DNA of 64,000 bases from contig JASANZ010002252.1 of the NCBI GenBank assembly GCA_030849805.1, positions 1 through 64,000 on the forward strand, written 5' to 3'. A program made the position numbers and the translations under genes. Shown piece by piece: positions 39,496 through 49,900 of this stretch (its first letter is position 1; the number at the start of each line of letters is the position of its first letter). This DNA is from Sergeia podlipaevii (Eukaryota > Euglenozoa > Kinetoplastea > Trypanosomatida > Trypanosomatidae). The notes below the pieces were generated by a model. That model worked only from the letters and a program-made list of their open reading frames with translations, was not told where the DNA came from and made no database searches.

Positions 39496-40150
39496 TATCT
39501 ATTTATCTATCTATTTTTGTATATTTAAGGCTAAAGAGGTAGCGAATATTTACCGTCTACTGTTTGTATTTCACAATGCTTAAAGGTTCAAGAAGTATAA
39601 AAAGCGGACAACAATACAAAGTCTATTCCCCCGTAGTTCTTATCATGTGACCTCTGTGCCTAAAAAAAAAAAAAAAAAGCGACATCGCACATACATACGA
39701 ACAGAGTTTGAGAGAGAGGAATGAAAGGAATGCAGCACAAAGAAACTATATATGTTTAACTCCCATTGGAGGTACATCAAAATAGTAGCCACGACTTACT
39801 TTCCACAACAAGCTAAATATCACCTTTTACTTCATACAATATAGATATTCATTCTTTTCCTTTTTTTGGATAATGCACATGCACATAAAATATATTGTTT
39901 TCTACACCAGAGATAACGCTGGTACTACAAGGGCAACTGCTACCTAGTACTAGGATAAAAGAAAATGCTCCATTAAAAATAAGTATTTGTCCTATACGAA
40001 CTATGGGTGCTTCTTCTCTTCACTTCCTTCTGCTGTGAAACCTGGCGTTCATGCCTGCAGTCCTCCACTAAACGCCAGCAGAACAACTGGGCAGGTCTTG
40101 CTGAATACAGAAAAAAAAAAAACGAAAAGGAAAAAAAGAGAGAGGAATGT
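39496..40150. other. Intergenic region, ICMT / NDUFA12-like
   Basis: AT-rich spacer. Imperfect ATCT repeats abut the ICMT start (39497-39520), and A-runs occur at 39663-39678 and 40110-40121. No gene seen. Confidence 0.6.
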
Positions 40151-40966
40151 CTAGTTGCGCCATTCATCGTGATCGTTACCCTTACTAGCGCGACCGAAGG
40201 CCCATTGACCGCGATAGAACTCTTCCACCAGCTCATCAGGGTAATCATGCACGCCACAAAAAGGCATGTACACTGGCTGACCCTTGTTGATGACCCACCG
40301 AGAGTAACCAGCCTCCTCTAGTGCCCGCCGCTCAGGGTTGACAAGAAGACCTGGCGCAGAAACCCACATAGGGTCGCGTGTCCATGTCTCGCCAAACGCA
40401 ATCGGGGCCCACTCGTTATACTTAATGTTGAAGGGAAGAGGCATACCAAGACGAGAGTTTAAACCCCACTCACCACGTGCCTTTACCTGCGCCGGAGAGT
40501 GCGCAGAATTGCCCTGCAACCATTTAATCCAGATTGGTGAGGCGACGTGAGGGCCCTGACCTCGGAACCAATGAGGGTCAGCAGGCTCTACCATGCGCAC
40601 ATGCATCGTCCCTTGAGAGCGCCGAGACATCCAAAACTTGTTGCCGTTCTCATCCTTACCTACAAAGATCTTTTCATCCTTTCTACGCCACGCCTCGCCA
40701 ATGTACAGATGCTTCCTTAACGCACCAAAGAGACCAAACATGCGGAAGTCATGTACAGTCCAGCGCCATCGCGCGCGGGTAAAACAATCACGCCATGGGT
40801 GGTCACTGCCTCTGTGATGGTGTCGAGGACCAGCGTGTTTGTTGTCATGCATGTTGACATAGATGAAATTTTTCGTTCCGCACTTGGACGCATCCACAGC
40901 ACGCCTGGCATACTGAAGGGCGAGTGGGTTTGTGCCTGCGGCACCGTACGTAAAAATGCTTGTCAT
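40151..40966 (-). CDS. NDUFA12-like subunit of mitochondrial complex I
   Basis: A 271-residue protein. Residues about 78-162 carry the NDUFA12/B17.2 core: a short segment around FGALRKHLYIGE, then FVGKDENGNKFW (101-112), an RM-V-P-type strand (124-128) and a terminal P-x-W-I-K-W-L before a Pro-containing turn (144-160). These match the 'vG.D..GN.yye......r.v.y........ip..wh.WL' pattern of the accessory subunit; the related assembly factor NDUFAF2 is the alternative. The protein is nearly twice the usual NDUFA12 length, with an 80-residue N-terminal part and a C-terminal extension of about 110 residues rich in Trp, Pro and Tyr. Its presence implies a mitochondrial complex I. Confidence 0.8.
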   Translation of the reverse strand: MTSIFTYGAAGTNPLALQYARRAVDASKCGTKNFIYVNMHDNKHAGPRHHHRGSDHPWRDCFTRARWRWTVHDFRMFGLFGALRKHLYIGEAWRRKDEKIFVGKDENGNKFWMSRRSQGTMHVRMVEPADPHWFRGQGPHVASPIWIKWLQGNSAHSPAQVKARGEWGLNSRLGMPLPFNIKYNEWAPIAFGETWTRDPMWVSAPGLLVNPERRALEEAGYSRWVINKGQPVYMPFCGVHDYPDELVEEFYRGQWAFGRASKGNDHDEWRN

Positions 40967-41002
40967 TCTTTAAAAATAATAATAATAATAATAATAATAA
41001 TC
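40967..41002 (-). promoter_or_regulatory. Predicted acceptor of the NDUFA12-like gene, preceded by an (ATT)n repeat
   Basis: The coding strand reads (ATT)n, TTTTAAAG, A, ATG. The AG is at 40969-40968 and the repeat at about 40975-41001 occupies the place of the pyrimidine tract. The 5' UTR beyond the spliced leader would be 1 nt. Confidence 0.5.
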
Positions 41003-41818
41003 AGGAATGAATCTGAGAGAAATTTATGAATAATAGGATGGTAGTGCTTATATAAAGAGTTGAAAAAAAAAATTATGATTACTTTCTCTTCACCTGAAGT
41101 CAACAAGGAAATGCTAAAAATCGGATATGAATATAAACCAATGCCGAGGTGAAATGTCTACTACTTGTGCTACTAGTGCTACTCTCTTCCTAAAAATTCC
41201 TATGGCGGAGGAAAACAACAACGAAAAAAAAGGGGGTTGTTTACCACGTCCCTAGTTCAGTTGTATGTGTACGAACAAGGTCCAATAAATGTATATAAAC
41301 AAAGAATGTATCGTCTTGAGACACCGGAATACGTAGTTATCAGCTTTTCACGGTCAAAAATATCAAAGCCTACTATCCCTTCATATATATCACACACACA
41401 CACAAAAAAAAAACGCACGAGCAAAACAAAACAAAAAAAGAGAAATGTATAAAAGCAAAATTATTATCATCAATTAAAAGCGCACCTAAAGGGTTCACGC
41501 AAGAATAGATTCCCCCAAAATATGAATACCAGTTCACTTTTCTTTTGGATGTTGTCTCAATTTTCAGAAAAGAAAAAAAAATGAGTAGCAAATATTCAAA
41601 CGTACAACACCCACACACATATGCACGCACAGGATTCATTGTGTTTAAACGTAAATAAATCGGTATCGCACCAATCTGCGGCAAATATATATATTTAATG
41701 TCCTGGTTTATGTTATCTAGAGCGGCATACATGACGCACAGGAGGATACAAACACCCCCGTCCTCATCAATAATAATAATAATAAACGATATGTCGAGGT
41801 ATACTGCTGCAAGGCAAC
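41003..41818. other. Intergenic region, NDUFA12-like / Mpe1-like
   Basis: AT-rich DNA with short A-runs and CA runs (41390-41402). A short (AAT)n run sits at about 41769-41786. The frames in it are not convincing. Confidence 0.6.
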
Positions 41819-42952
41819 CTACGAGCGAGGGCGCTTGCGTGACTGCAGAAGCGCCTGAATTTGCTCCCTTTCATCGACAGCAGGCACCACGTCGTCCATG
41901 ATAAGTGGCTCCTCACAAGCTGGGCAGACCACAGGCTCATCGTCATCCCCGGCAAAGCAGTCCTTGCCGAGAGCCTCGTCCACAAGCTTGGAGAAGCAAC
42001 GCTTGCACATGAGCTTCCCACAGCATGGCATCTTCATCGCCTCGCTAGCAACCACATGATCCACAATGCATTCATATTCCTTCAGCTCCGCACTGGAGAC
42101 CGTCATTTCGCTCTCTGCTTCCTCTCTCGCACCTGCGTTTTGCTCCATCTCAGCATCATTATTACTTGAAGATACCAACGCAATAGACTCAAACGCTGAC
42201 GCATCTAGCCGCCGCTTCACCAGCCGTCCATCACGTGTAATAAACTTTGGCGCGGGATCATCCATAGTGCACTCCACTAGCATACTTTCTGGGATGCCAA
42301 TGGGCCGCGCGAGTTCCTTCTGGCGGTTTCCAGCCTTTGCGGCGGGACAGTGCTCAATGAAATGACCGTGCTTACCGCAGTTGTGGCACACGTACGTTCT
42401 GCTGGGTGGGCGGAAGGACTCATCGACTGAACCCATTCCCCACAAGCCACCAGGAGCGCCACGGCCTCCCCTGCCAATGCCTTCTCCACCGCGGCCGAAA
42501 CCACGCCCGCGGCCACGAGAAAAGAATCGATTAGACACTTCGTCAATGCCTGTATCGAGAGAGACGTCGGCCTGAAGCTGCGCTAGCCGCTCTTCCTCAG
42601 AAAGAGGCCTGTCACCCGGCTTGTTTGGTGCAGCACCGCCTGCATTTGTGGCTGCTCCAGGAGATGTGCCCTGACCAGGGAATCCCGGCGGAGGGCCTCC
42701 GCCACGTGGACGTGGGGCAGGACGCCCCGTGGCCACTTGACGCACCACATCTACTACCGTGTAAGCAGAAATGTGTTCGTCCGGGTGAAGTAACGCGCTG
42801 TCACCCGCAAGAAAAACACGGATTTCCTCTGGAGGAGCTGAAAGCTTCGCGGCAATCTTCTCTTGTACCTCTCTACAAGTGATTACACGTCCCTCAAAAT
42901 CAATTGTGCCGATGTGACTGCTTGATTTCAGCTTAAATGTGATAGAAGACAT
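41819..42952 (-). CDS. Mpe1/RBBP6-type 3'-end processing factor: DWNN, zinc knuckle, RING
   Basis: A 377-residue protein. The ATG at 42952 follows a strong pyrimidine tract and AG; the hydrophobic sequence upstream in the frame is translated UTR. Residues 1-76 form the ubiquitin-like DWNN domain (MSSITFKLKS...TIDFEG). A Pro/Gly-rich linker with RGRGRGFGRG-type repeats (146-170) follows. The single CCHC knuckle is C189-x2-C192-x4-H197-x4-C202. The IGIPESML segment (218-225) is the conserved element after the knuckle. The C-terminal RING-like domain has CIVDHVV, CCGKLMCKRC and CPAC (295-346). This is the order in yeast Mpe1 and human RBBP6, subunits of the cleavage and polyadenylation complex. 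It probably helps couple polyadenylation to trans-splicing here. Confidence 0.9.
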   Translation of the reverse strand: MSSITFKLKSSSHIGTIDFEGRVITCREVQEKIAAKLSAPPEEIRVFLAGDSALLHPDEHISAYTVVDVVRQVATGRPAPRPRGGGPPPGFPGQGTSPGAATNAGGAAPNKPGDRPLSEEERLAQLQADVSLDTGIDEVSNRFFSRGRGRGFGRGGEGIGRGGRGAPGGLWGMGSVDESFRPPSRTYVCHNCGKHGHFIEHCPAAKAGNRQKELARPIGIPESMLVECTMDDPAPKFITRDGRLVKRRLDASAFESIALVSSSNNDAEMEQNAGAREEAESEMTVSSAELKEYECIVDHVVASEAMKMPCCGKLMCKRCFSKLVDEALGKDCFAGDDDEPVVCPACEEPLIMDDVVPAVDEREQIQALLQSRKRPRS

Positions 42953-42998
42953 GCCTATAAGAAAATGAAAAAAGAAAAAAAGGAAAAGGAAAAAAAGT
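42953..42998 (-). promoter_or_regulatory. Predicted spliced-leader acceptor of the Mpe1-like gene
   Basis: The coding strand carries a CT-rich tract of about 37 nt ending TTCTTATAG, then GC and ATG. The AG is at 42956-42955, so the UTR after the leader would be 2 nt. Confidence 0.65.
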
Positions 42999-43456
42999 GC
43001 ACCTCTTTGTGTGTGGTTTCCCTTTTGTGAGTGTGTATGTGTGAGTGTGTGTGTGTGCAAGAGGTTTGCTTCCGTCTATCCAATTAAATACAAATATACA
43101 TACCAAAATAAAGTAAATGCCAAATTCGCTCGTGCCTCTATTATTCTTTCTGGTACAACACCGTAAGCGGGCTATGTGACGTCACACACACAAAAAAAGG
43201 TAATGCTATATATATATGAGAAAACGGCCTACGAAAATGAAAGAAAAGCAAAAAAAAAATGACTGGTGGATGTGTGATGCCATTCAAAGTGTGCATAAAA
43301 GACGGACATACATGCAATGCAAGGTAAGAAATATAGATATTTATCATGCAGCGCATTCTTTCTATTTATCATATTCCCCGCTTCTGTAGTAGCCCCATTC
43401 ATGATTTTTAAAGCCTCTTTCCTTGTACAAAAAGAAACAAGGAGATGACGAAGCAC

Positions 43457-43496
<40 letters not shown>
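43457..43496. repeat. (AAT)n microsatellite
   Basis: The longest uninterrupted AAT run in the window, reading (ATT)n on the coding strand. Confidence 0.9.
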
Positions 43497-43498
<2 letters not shown>

Positions 43499-44530
43499 TT
43501 TCTCTTCTCTTCCCTTCTCTTTTGTAAGGCCCAAATGCCAGCAAAAAGGCCTCATATAATCTTACGAATAAATTATCGTGTAGAATCTCTATGAATGATT
43601 GAATGAATGTAAAAAAAAAGTAGATAAACATTTGATATTTGATATATATATATTTTGTACTTTTTCAATGACTTAATGCATTCCACTATCCTCCGTTTTA
43701 TATTATTTTTTTTGAGTTATTATAGCACGTACGGACGTGTTTACGCATTGTCAAAAAGAAGAAGAAGAAGAAGCACACACACGCACACACCTCGACACAC
43801 ACCTTCGCTTGATTTGTGGAATATTTAGAAAACAATTGCCAGATCATTTTCAGACGATTTAGATTTCCTAAATAAATATATATATTCCCTTTAATAATAA
43901 TAATAAACGGCCTACAAAACATTTTCCTTTATATTTAGGGTAGAGTACCCGCCAATGGCAATTGCCTTTCTTCCCGCACACAAACACATACATACATACA
44001 TTTCTACACACGAAAAAAAAGGTCAAAAACAGTAAAATTGAAAGAAAGAATTTTAAATAGCTGTTACCTTTTAAGCTCAATCGTCCACAAGACACGAGAT
44101 AATGTATCTATGGACTGGGTGTAAGGAGTGAAAATACCCAACATAGACAATGAAAATACACTAGTCTTCGTCCTCATTTTTTATCACTTCAGACGATTGC
44201 AAAAATAAGCAAAAAAATAATAATCAGGCAACCACTAAAAGAATGCATTCCATTAACAAGTGAAAATGATGTACAAGGCCGTCTTTGAATGGCTAGCTCA
44301 GTAAAAATATACTAGAGTGGGTATTCACGCTCATGCAAAAACACCTCGTGCCAAAGCGAAATGAAAAAAAAAAAAAAAGAATCCACCGCACATATTGTCA
44401 GTACATTATTTCCCTTTTTCTTTTCTTTGAATAAGCCTTCAATAATGCATGAGTTGGCACATTGGAAAACATGAGAAAAGAGGCGCTAGACCTCTGCTTT
44501 ACAACAAAGAAAAACACGAGAAAGCGCAAC

Positions 44531-44549
44531 AAATATATATATATATATA
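44531..44549. repeat. (TA)n microsatellite
   Basis: A TA dinucleotide run in a gene-free stretch. Confidence 0.85.
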
Positions 44550-45088
44550 GAAAGAAAAATAGATAGATATCCATAAACACAAATGCAAATAACGGTTCAC
44601 ACACACACACAAAAAAAAAAATCCACAGCAATTCCACTTACGGAAAAAAAAAGAAGGCTAAAAGGAAAATACGCACACAATGGACGTATTTAAAATGCGC
44701 TACCAACATTTCTAGTGTCCGCATTTAAGTGCCAAGCCACACACAAAAAAAAAAAACTTGGCCAGCGCTGCTGTAGCGCTTCAGACATCCCATATCTTTC
44801 GTTGGTGCTTTTCTTTGCTACTTAAGAAAAAGGGATTCTTTTTTTTTCTCTCTTATATAAAACAAAAATAAAAATAAAAGCAGAACTGTTATTCTCCAAA
44901 TGCGTACTTTAAAGCTACTTAAAGAGGCAGGAGGGGGGGATATATATAAATTTTTTAAAGGGAGCTAAAAATGAGATAAAAATATACATGTAGGAAGAAA
45001 CTGTAAATCGACACCGTAAAGAGTCAGTGGTGAAAATGACATAACCCTCCCACTTGCAGCGCGATGCAACGATTACGTACGTTCTTAC

Positions 45089-46294
45089 CTACAGGGGCAG
45101 CAAAACTGCATTCACGCGGTTCATAACGTCATCGCCGTCACTATCTGACTCGACGTCGCCTGGCTCCGCTCCTGCAGCTGATGCGTCACAGGCAACTCCT
45201 GTAGCGGGTCTAGTGAGGCTCACGTGCCGCCGCACATCACCAGGACGCCTCTCAAACGCCCCTGAGTGCTCCAGCTGCGCAAGCACAAGACTGCGAGAAC
45301 GATTCCAGTGCGAAGAGGAGTCTTCGCTGCTACCAGCCAACGCCTTTACTGCCCTCGCTCCACTCACCAGCTCGCTGCTCGCTGAAGTAGGGTTTGGAGA
45401 GGTAACGGTGAAAGCATGGTCCTCACCACCGGCGTTGCTGTCGCTGTCATCGTCATTATTGTTCAGCAACGCACCACCACAGTTATCATCATTGCTTTCC
45501 TCTCCTAGTCGCACTCCTTGTGCGTGGTCCCATTCAAAATGGGTGTCACTCTCCTCATCCAAGGCATCAGAGAAGTTTACCTTGCTGACTACTCTCACAT
45601 GGTGGGTAGCGGAAGCCTTCGATCCTTCAGTGTCTTGTGAAGTGTTGAACCCGCTCCCTGCAGCGTTCAATTTCGCCATCACGTCCACACTGTGCTTAAA
45701 CCGCTCAGGGAAGCCACCTGACCGCTGCCTTGAAGGTGGGGATGGCTGGATGGTACCTGCTTCAAGAGGTATTGGTATCGGGGAGGCCTGCAGATTCTTC
45801 ACCCTTACATCCACACTGTTAAACATGTTGGCAATGAGGGAATACTTCCGGGTAAGCTCATCCGTCACAAAATCTTCTGGCAACGATACCTGCGAATTGG
45901 CCAGTGAGCCGCCATTTCCAGTGAAGGATCTGTCGTGTAACATGTGAAAGCACGGTGCCACCCCCGCAGCCTCCTCTTGTGGCTCTACCATGGATGCGGA
46001 TAGCACCACATTGGAGCCAGAACAGCTGCGCACTGAGTGACCCAGCACGCTGCAATCACTGGCAACGAGAATGTCGTGAGGCAGGGACGTGCTGTTAAGA
46101 CTCTGATCACCGATAAAGAACCGGTCGAACGGTGCGTACATGACGACATCTTGTCCATCAACAAAACCCTGCTGTGAGAGGTGACTGGATAGCGCATCTG
46201 TGAACACGCTGGAGTTTCTCGATGTGTTGCATGAGCTGGAGCAGATGGGCGGCATCAGCGGAATCATAAGGGGGCGTTCGTCGCGGCTTTCCAT
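45089..46294 (-). CDS. Acidic/Ser-rich protein, function not recognised
   Basis: A 401-residue protein starting at the ATG at 46294 (MESRDERPLMIPLMPP). The frame continues upstream only from a TTG through Phe/Leu-rich sequence that is really a pyrimidine tract, so the apparent signal peptide there is not real. The protein is hydrophilic, Ser/Asp/Asn-rich and largely disordered in its second half, with acidic runs around 310-325 and 380-390. No domain, membrane segment or catalytic motif is visible. Codon use looks like that of its neighbours, which supports it as a real gene. Confidence 0.75.
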   Translation of the reverse strand: MESRDERPLMIPLMPPICSSSCNTSRNSSVFTDALSSHLSQQGFVDGQDVVMYAPFDRFFIGDQSLNSTSLPHDILVASDCSVLGHSVRSCSGSNVVLSASMVEPQEEAAGVAPCFHMLHDRSFTGNGGSLANSQVSLPEDFVTDELTRKYSLIANMFNSVDVRVKNLQASPIPIPLEAGTIQPSPPSRQRSGGFPERFKHSVDVMAKLNAAGSGFNTSQDTEGSKASATHHVRVVSKVNFSDALDEESDTHFEWDHAQGVRLGEESNDDNCGGALLNNNDDDSDSNAGGEDHAFTVTSPNPTSASSELVSGARAVKALAGSSEDSSSHWNRSRSLVLAQLEHSGAFERRPGDVRRHVSLTRPATGVACDASAAGAEPGDVESDSDGDDVMNRVNAVLLPL

Positions 46295-46963
46295 GGAGAA
46301 CGAAAAGTACCAAAAAAAAAAAGGGTATTTATATGCTGTACGTGTAAGGGGGAATGCGACTGGAAAGAACAACAACAACAAAAAAAAAAAGAAACTCGCC
46401 ACGAAGTTGCAGAAACTACTCAAGAAGTAAGTGAAAAATCTGATAGTAATAGTGTTAATTATAGATTAATTTTAAAAAGCGAATTAGTAGCAAAATAATG
46501 TGATAAGGGCTGAAAACTGAAATATTTTACGCTCCTAGGAAAGGGCAAAGAAAAGAAGAAGAGAAAAACAACAACAAAAAGAAAAGTTAACCTATTTGCA
46601 TGAACAAGAGGCACAAGTAATAGTAATGATAAAGGTAATTTAGTTCCTCTGCTCCTTTCTCAGCTATTAGCGGGACATTATTCCCTTTTCATGCTTCTTG
46701 TCAAGTTAACAGAAAAAAAAGGTCCTCTTTGCTCGCGTTAATGCACATTCAATGTCTTAGTACACAATAACTCCCAAAAGACAGGTCATTATTTGAGAAT
46801 ACAAATATATCTCCTTCTCGTTTCCCCCCCCCTCCAAGTTGCGTCTCGTCGTCCTCCCTCCACTGTTTCTGATGAGTACCTAAGCAAGCATAACGAAAAA
46901 AAAAATGTAATAATAAAAGTGAGAACGGCTTTTTTTTTTTGTAAGAAGCCCAGCTAGCAAACC
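46295..46963. other. Intergenic region, acidic protein / ubiquitin E1
   Basis: AT-rich spacer with purine tracts at 46310-46325 and 46378-46395 (pyrimidine on the coding strand) and a C9-type run near 46826. No gene seen. Confidence 0.6.
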
Positions 46964-49900
46964 TTATTGCTGAATAGTAATCTTGATGATTGCAGTTTCT
47001 ACATCCACTTCGTCAGCGCTATCATCATCGTCATCGCACCCGAAAGATGCGGAAATGTCAAAGAACTTAGTGCGATTCTCCCAGAATGGACGGCTCAAAG
47101 TGCCTCCGGCTTCAGCCACCTTCTGCTTTTCAATGACGTCCATCAAGGAAAGGTTTGTGTGGGCGTGCTTGGGGGACCCGCTCCAGATCAGACCCTTGCC
47201 GACGCCAAGACCATACACTTCAAAAGAGTAGCTGGCGCCAGCAGGACGCATCGTGATAAGTTTCTCCACCAGGTTATCAGAGAATTGCTGCACAGTCGTG
47301 GTAGGAGTGATGGTGACGTCGATGCTATCGTACTTGGTAAAGCCTTCCGGGATGCAGTTGAGCTTCTTCTTGTAGGTGTAGTCCTGCTCCGGAATGTACG
47401 TCGACACAATACGCGTGCGGTTGCGGATTGGCAAGTCACGTTCAAAAAGAACGTAGTTGTTGGTGCCAATATTGAGCATGCCGTTACGCAGTGTAGATAC
47501 ATCCTTGCCCTGAAGTACCTTGAACAGCTCAATAAGCGCCAGCCCGGTAACCGCAGAAGTCGTGGTGGCAATAGCGGGAATAATCTTTCCGGCAACCAAC
47601 TTCACCTTCATGCGGTCCGCGGTGGGGATAAGATAGTTCTCAGCACGCAGGTTGCTTGTCGCAGCGACAAAATCAATTTGAAAGTTGTCGTCGTCGTCCT
47701 TCTCAAACTCAAGCGGCGCGGCCTTCGTGTTCTGGCAGCTCACTGCCAGAGCACTCACATCAGAAAGCAGCACCTGCAGCTCCTTCTCGGCGTCTGCCTC
47801 TGAGCCCTTGCTCGCATCCACAGCATCCGCTGCAAGGTCCTCATCAAGGTTGTCAACTGCGCCGGGGACGTACTCGGGAATACTGAACCCCTTGACAGTG
47901 TCCTTGAGCCAGTCAACGGAGCGGTATTGGTTCATCCACCGGTTGTTTTCATCGTTAAAGCGGGCTTCATGCTTGGGTGGGTGCACGCCAAACATGCACG
48001 CGTAGAGGCTCACTGCGGCAATGAGGAAGTTAGCAACATCCTCGTTGGCCGTTATGTTGCTCGCATCGACCTCCAGTGAGTGCGGGTACTTGCGGTGACC
48101 AGACCAGAAAGGCTCCTCATTCTTCTTTTTCGCGTCCTTTGGAAAGGCCTTCTGGAGATCATAAATGCGATCACGGAACATTTGGAAGACACAGTCCCAG
48201 GCCATCTTCACGCATTTGTTCATGTCAGGGCCATCGGCGAGGATGCGCAGCGTCCCCTTGAGTTGCTTGAGGGGGCCCAGATTCTTCTCGATAAGGCTGC
48301 GCTTCTCACCAGTGCTCTTGGCACCAGCCACCTCGTTGGAGATACGTGCGGCAAACGCCTCTGGATCCTCAATGATCTGGTGCACTGCCTGCATCGGGGA
48401 GACAAACAAGTCGTCGAACAGCGCGCGCGACCACTCGATACAGTGGTCATAAATGTAAGGGAAGTTGCGCAGCGTGCACATTGGGATACCACCTGTCTGA
48501 TCCGCCGCGCCACCATCGGCGTAGGAGGATGTCTTGCCGGGAACAATTATATCAACATTGCCACTAGTGCCCATCGTGCCAGCCTCAAGAAGAATCTTGT
48601 GGAAGCGGACACACTGGCCATCCACGTAGAGGCGGGCCTCCATGTTGTCCAACGCGTTCACTACCACATCCACATCACTCCAAAAGGTATCAGGGAATAG
48701 ATGTTCCGTGGTGGCCCCGACGAAGTCCTGACGGGCATCAACGGTAACATCCCTGTTCATCTGCCTCATGCGCGCTCCTGCAGCGGCAGACTTGAACTGC
48801 CCTACGTTATCCTCACGGAAGAGAAACTGGCGGCTCAGGTTGGACACTTCAATGCGATCATTGTCGGTGATAACGAAAGAGCCAGTTTTTCCGCACGTGA
48901 TGCCGCACAGCGCAAAGTTCTTCACGTTTTCGCAGCCCAATGCGCCACAGCCAACCATGAAGATGCGCAGAGACTGCAGCTTGTTGTGAAAGTTCTTTCC
49001 AAGCACAGCAATGAGGTCATCGTAGCGAGAGCCAGTCGGGGCAAAATCGGCATCGGTGGCGTAATTGGCGTTTTCGGGCACCACTGCCTCGCAGCTGAGG
49101 TGGAACCACTGATGGATGGGGGAGTACTTGCCGGTAATCTTCACCACCTCTTGTGCTACCACAGCACCAAAGAACGCGGCAAGCGGTTGCAGCTCCGCGG
49201 AGGCAATGAGAGCTGCACGCTTGATGGCGGCCTCGTCAAGGTCACCCTCAAAGACAAGTGGTGCAGGCGGCGGGGGAGGAGGCATGTGGAAAGCGAACTC
49301 CTCCTTCGTCGGAGCCCCAGTTGCAGTGCCCTCAGGCGCCGCAGGCACTGGAAGCACCTTGTTTTCTCCAGCAATAACCCGCGCGCACTCGACGACTGCA
49401 TCGGCGTCGGCGTCGTTGTGAAGCTTCGGCAACGCGCCATCGTGCGTGTCTGCGTATCGCAACAAGGCGTTGATGCTGATATGCACTTGTGACTCATCAG
49501 AGTTATCCATCATAGGACTAACGGGCACAAAGGTACCAGGCGAGTGCAGCGCTTCGGCGAGCGGGCGGAATTTTAGGTGCATTACCTCCTTCAGTTCGTG
49601 AATAAACCCTCCCGTCCCATACTTGCTGAAGCCTTGTTCTTCCAAAGAGGGGTAGATACGCACGATGTTTTTGGGGTCAGTCGGGCACACAACGCCGTTG
49701 AACTCCATGTTGTTTGCACTGGTACCGTCCGGTTTCACAAGCCCGACAACCTCGGTAAACTTGATCTGAGTGTAGTCGCGCAGCGCGCCAGGGGTCTGCC
49801 CTTCTGGTGTCTCAAACCGAATCCGGCTGTACTTGTCTCCAGCCTTGTCTGTGCGAGTCACAATCTCCGTGATGGATTTCTGCAACTTAGGGAGTCCATC

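Larger units (their letters stand above)
42999..45088. other. Gene-free region of about 2.1 kb upstream of the Mpe1-like gene
   Basis: Microsatellites dominate: (TG)n at about 43028-43058, (AAT)n at 43457-43496, (GAA)n at about 43758-43772 and (TA)n at 44531-44549, plus A-runs. All frames over this stretch are low complexity. A long 3' UTR for the upstream gene is the likeliest use. I see no RNA gene. Confidence 0.55.

Noticed and set aside
42953..43060. Hydrophobic N-terminal extension of the Mpe1-like protein read as a signal peptide
   Set aside because: It opens with TTG rather than ATG and is translated CA repeats and pyrimidine tract upstream of a strong acceptor.
43457..43496. AAT and other tandem repeats as a CRISPR array or satellite element
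   Set aside because: Simple microsatellites without spacers or unit structure beyond 2-4 bases; the host is eukaryotic.
46295..46423. Phe/Leu-rich N-terminal extension of the acidic protein read as a signal peptide
   Set aside because: It starts at TTG and derives from the pyrimidine tract; the first ATG is at 46294.
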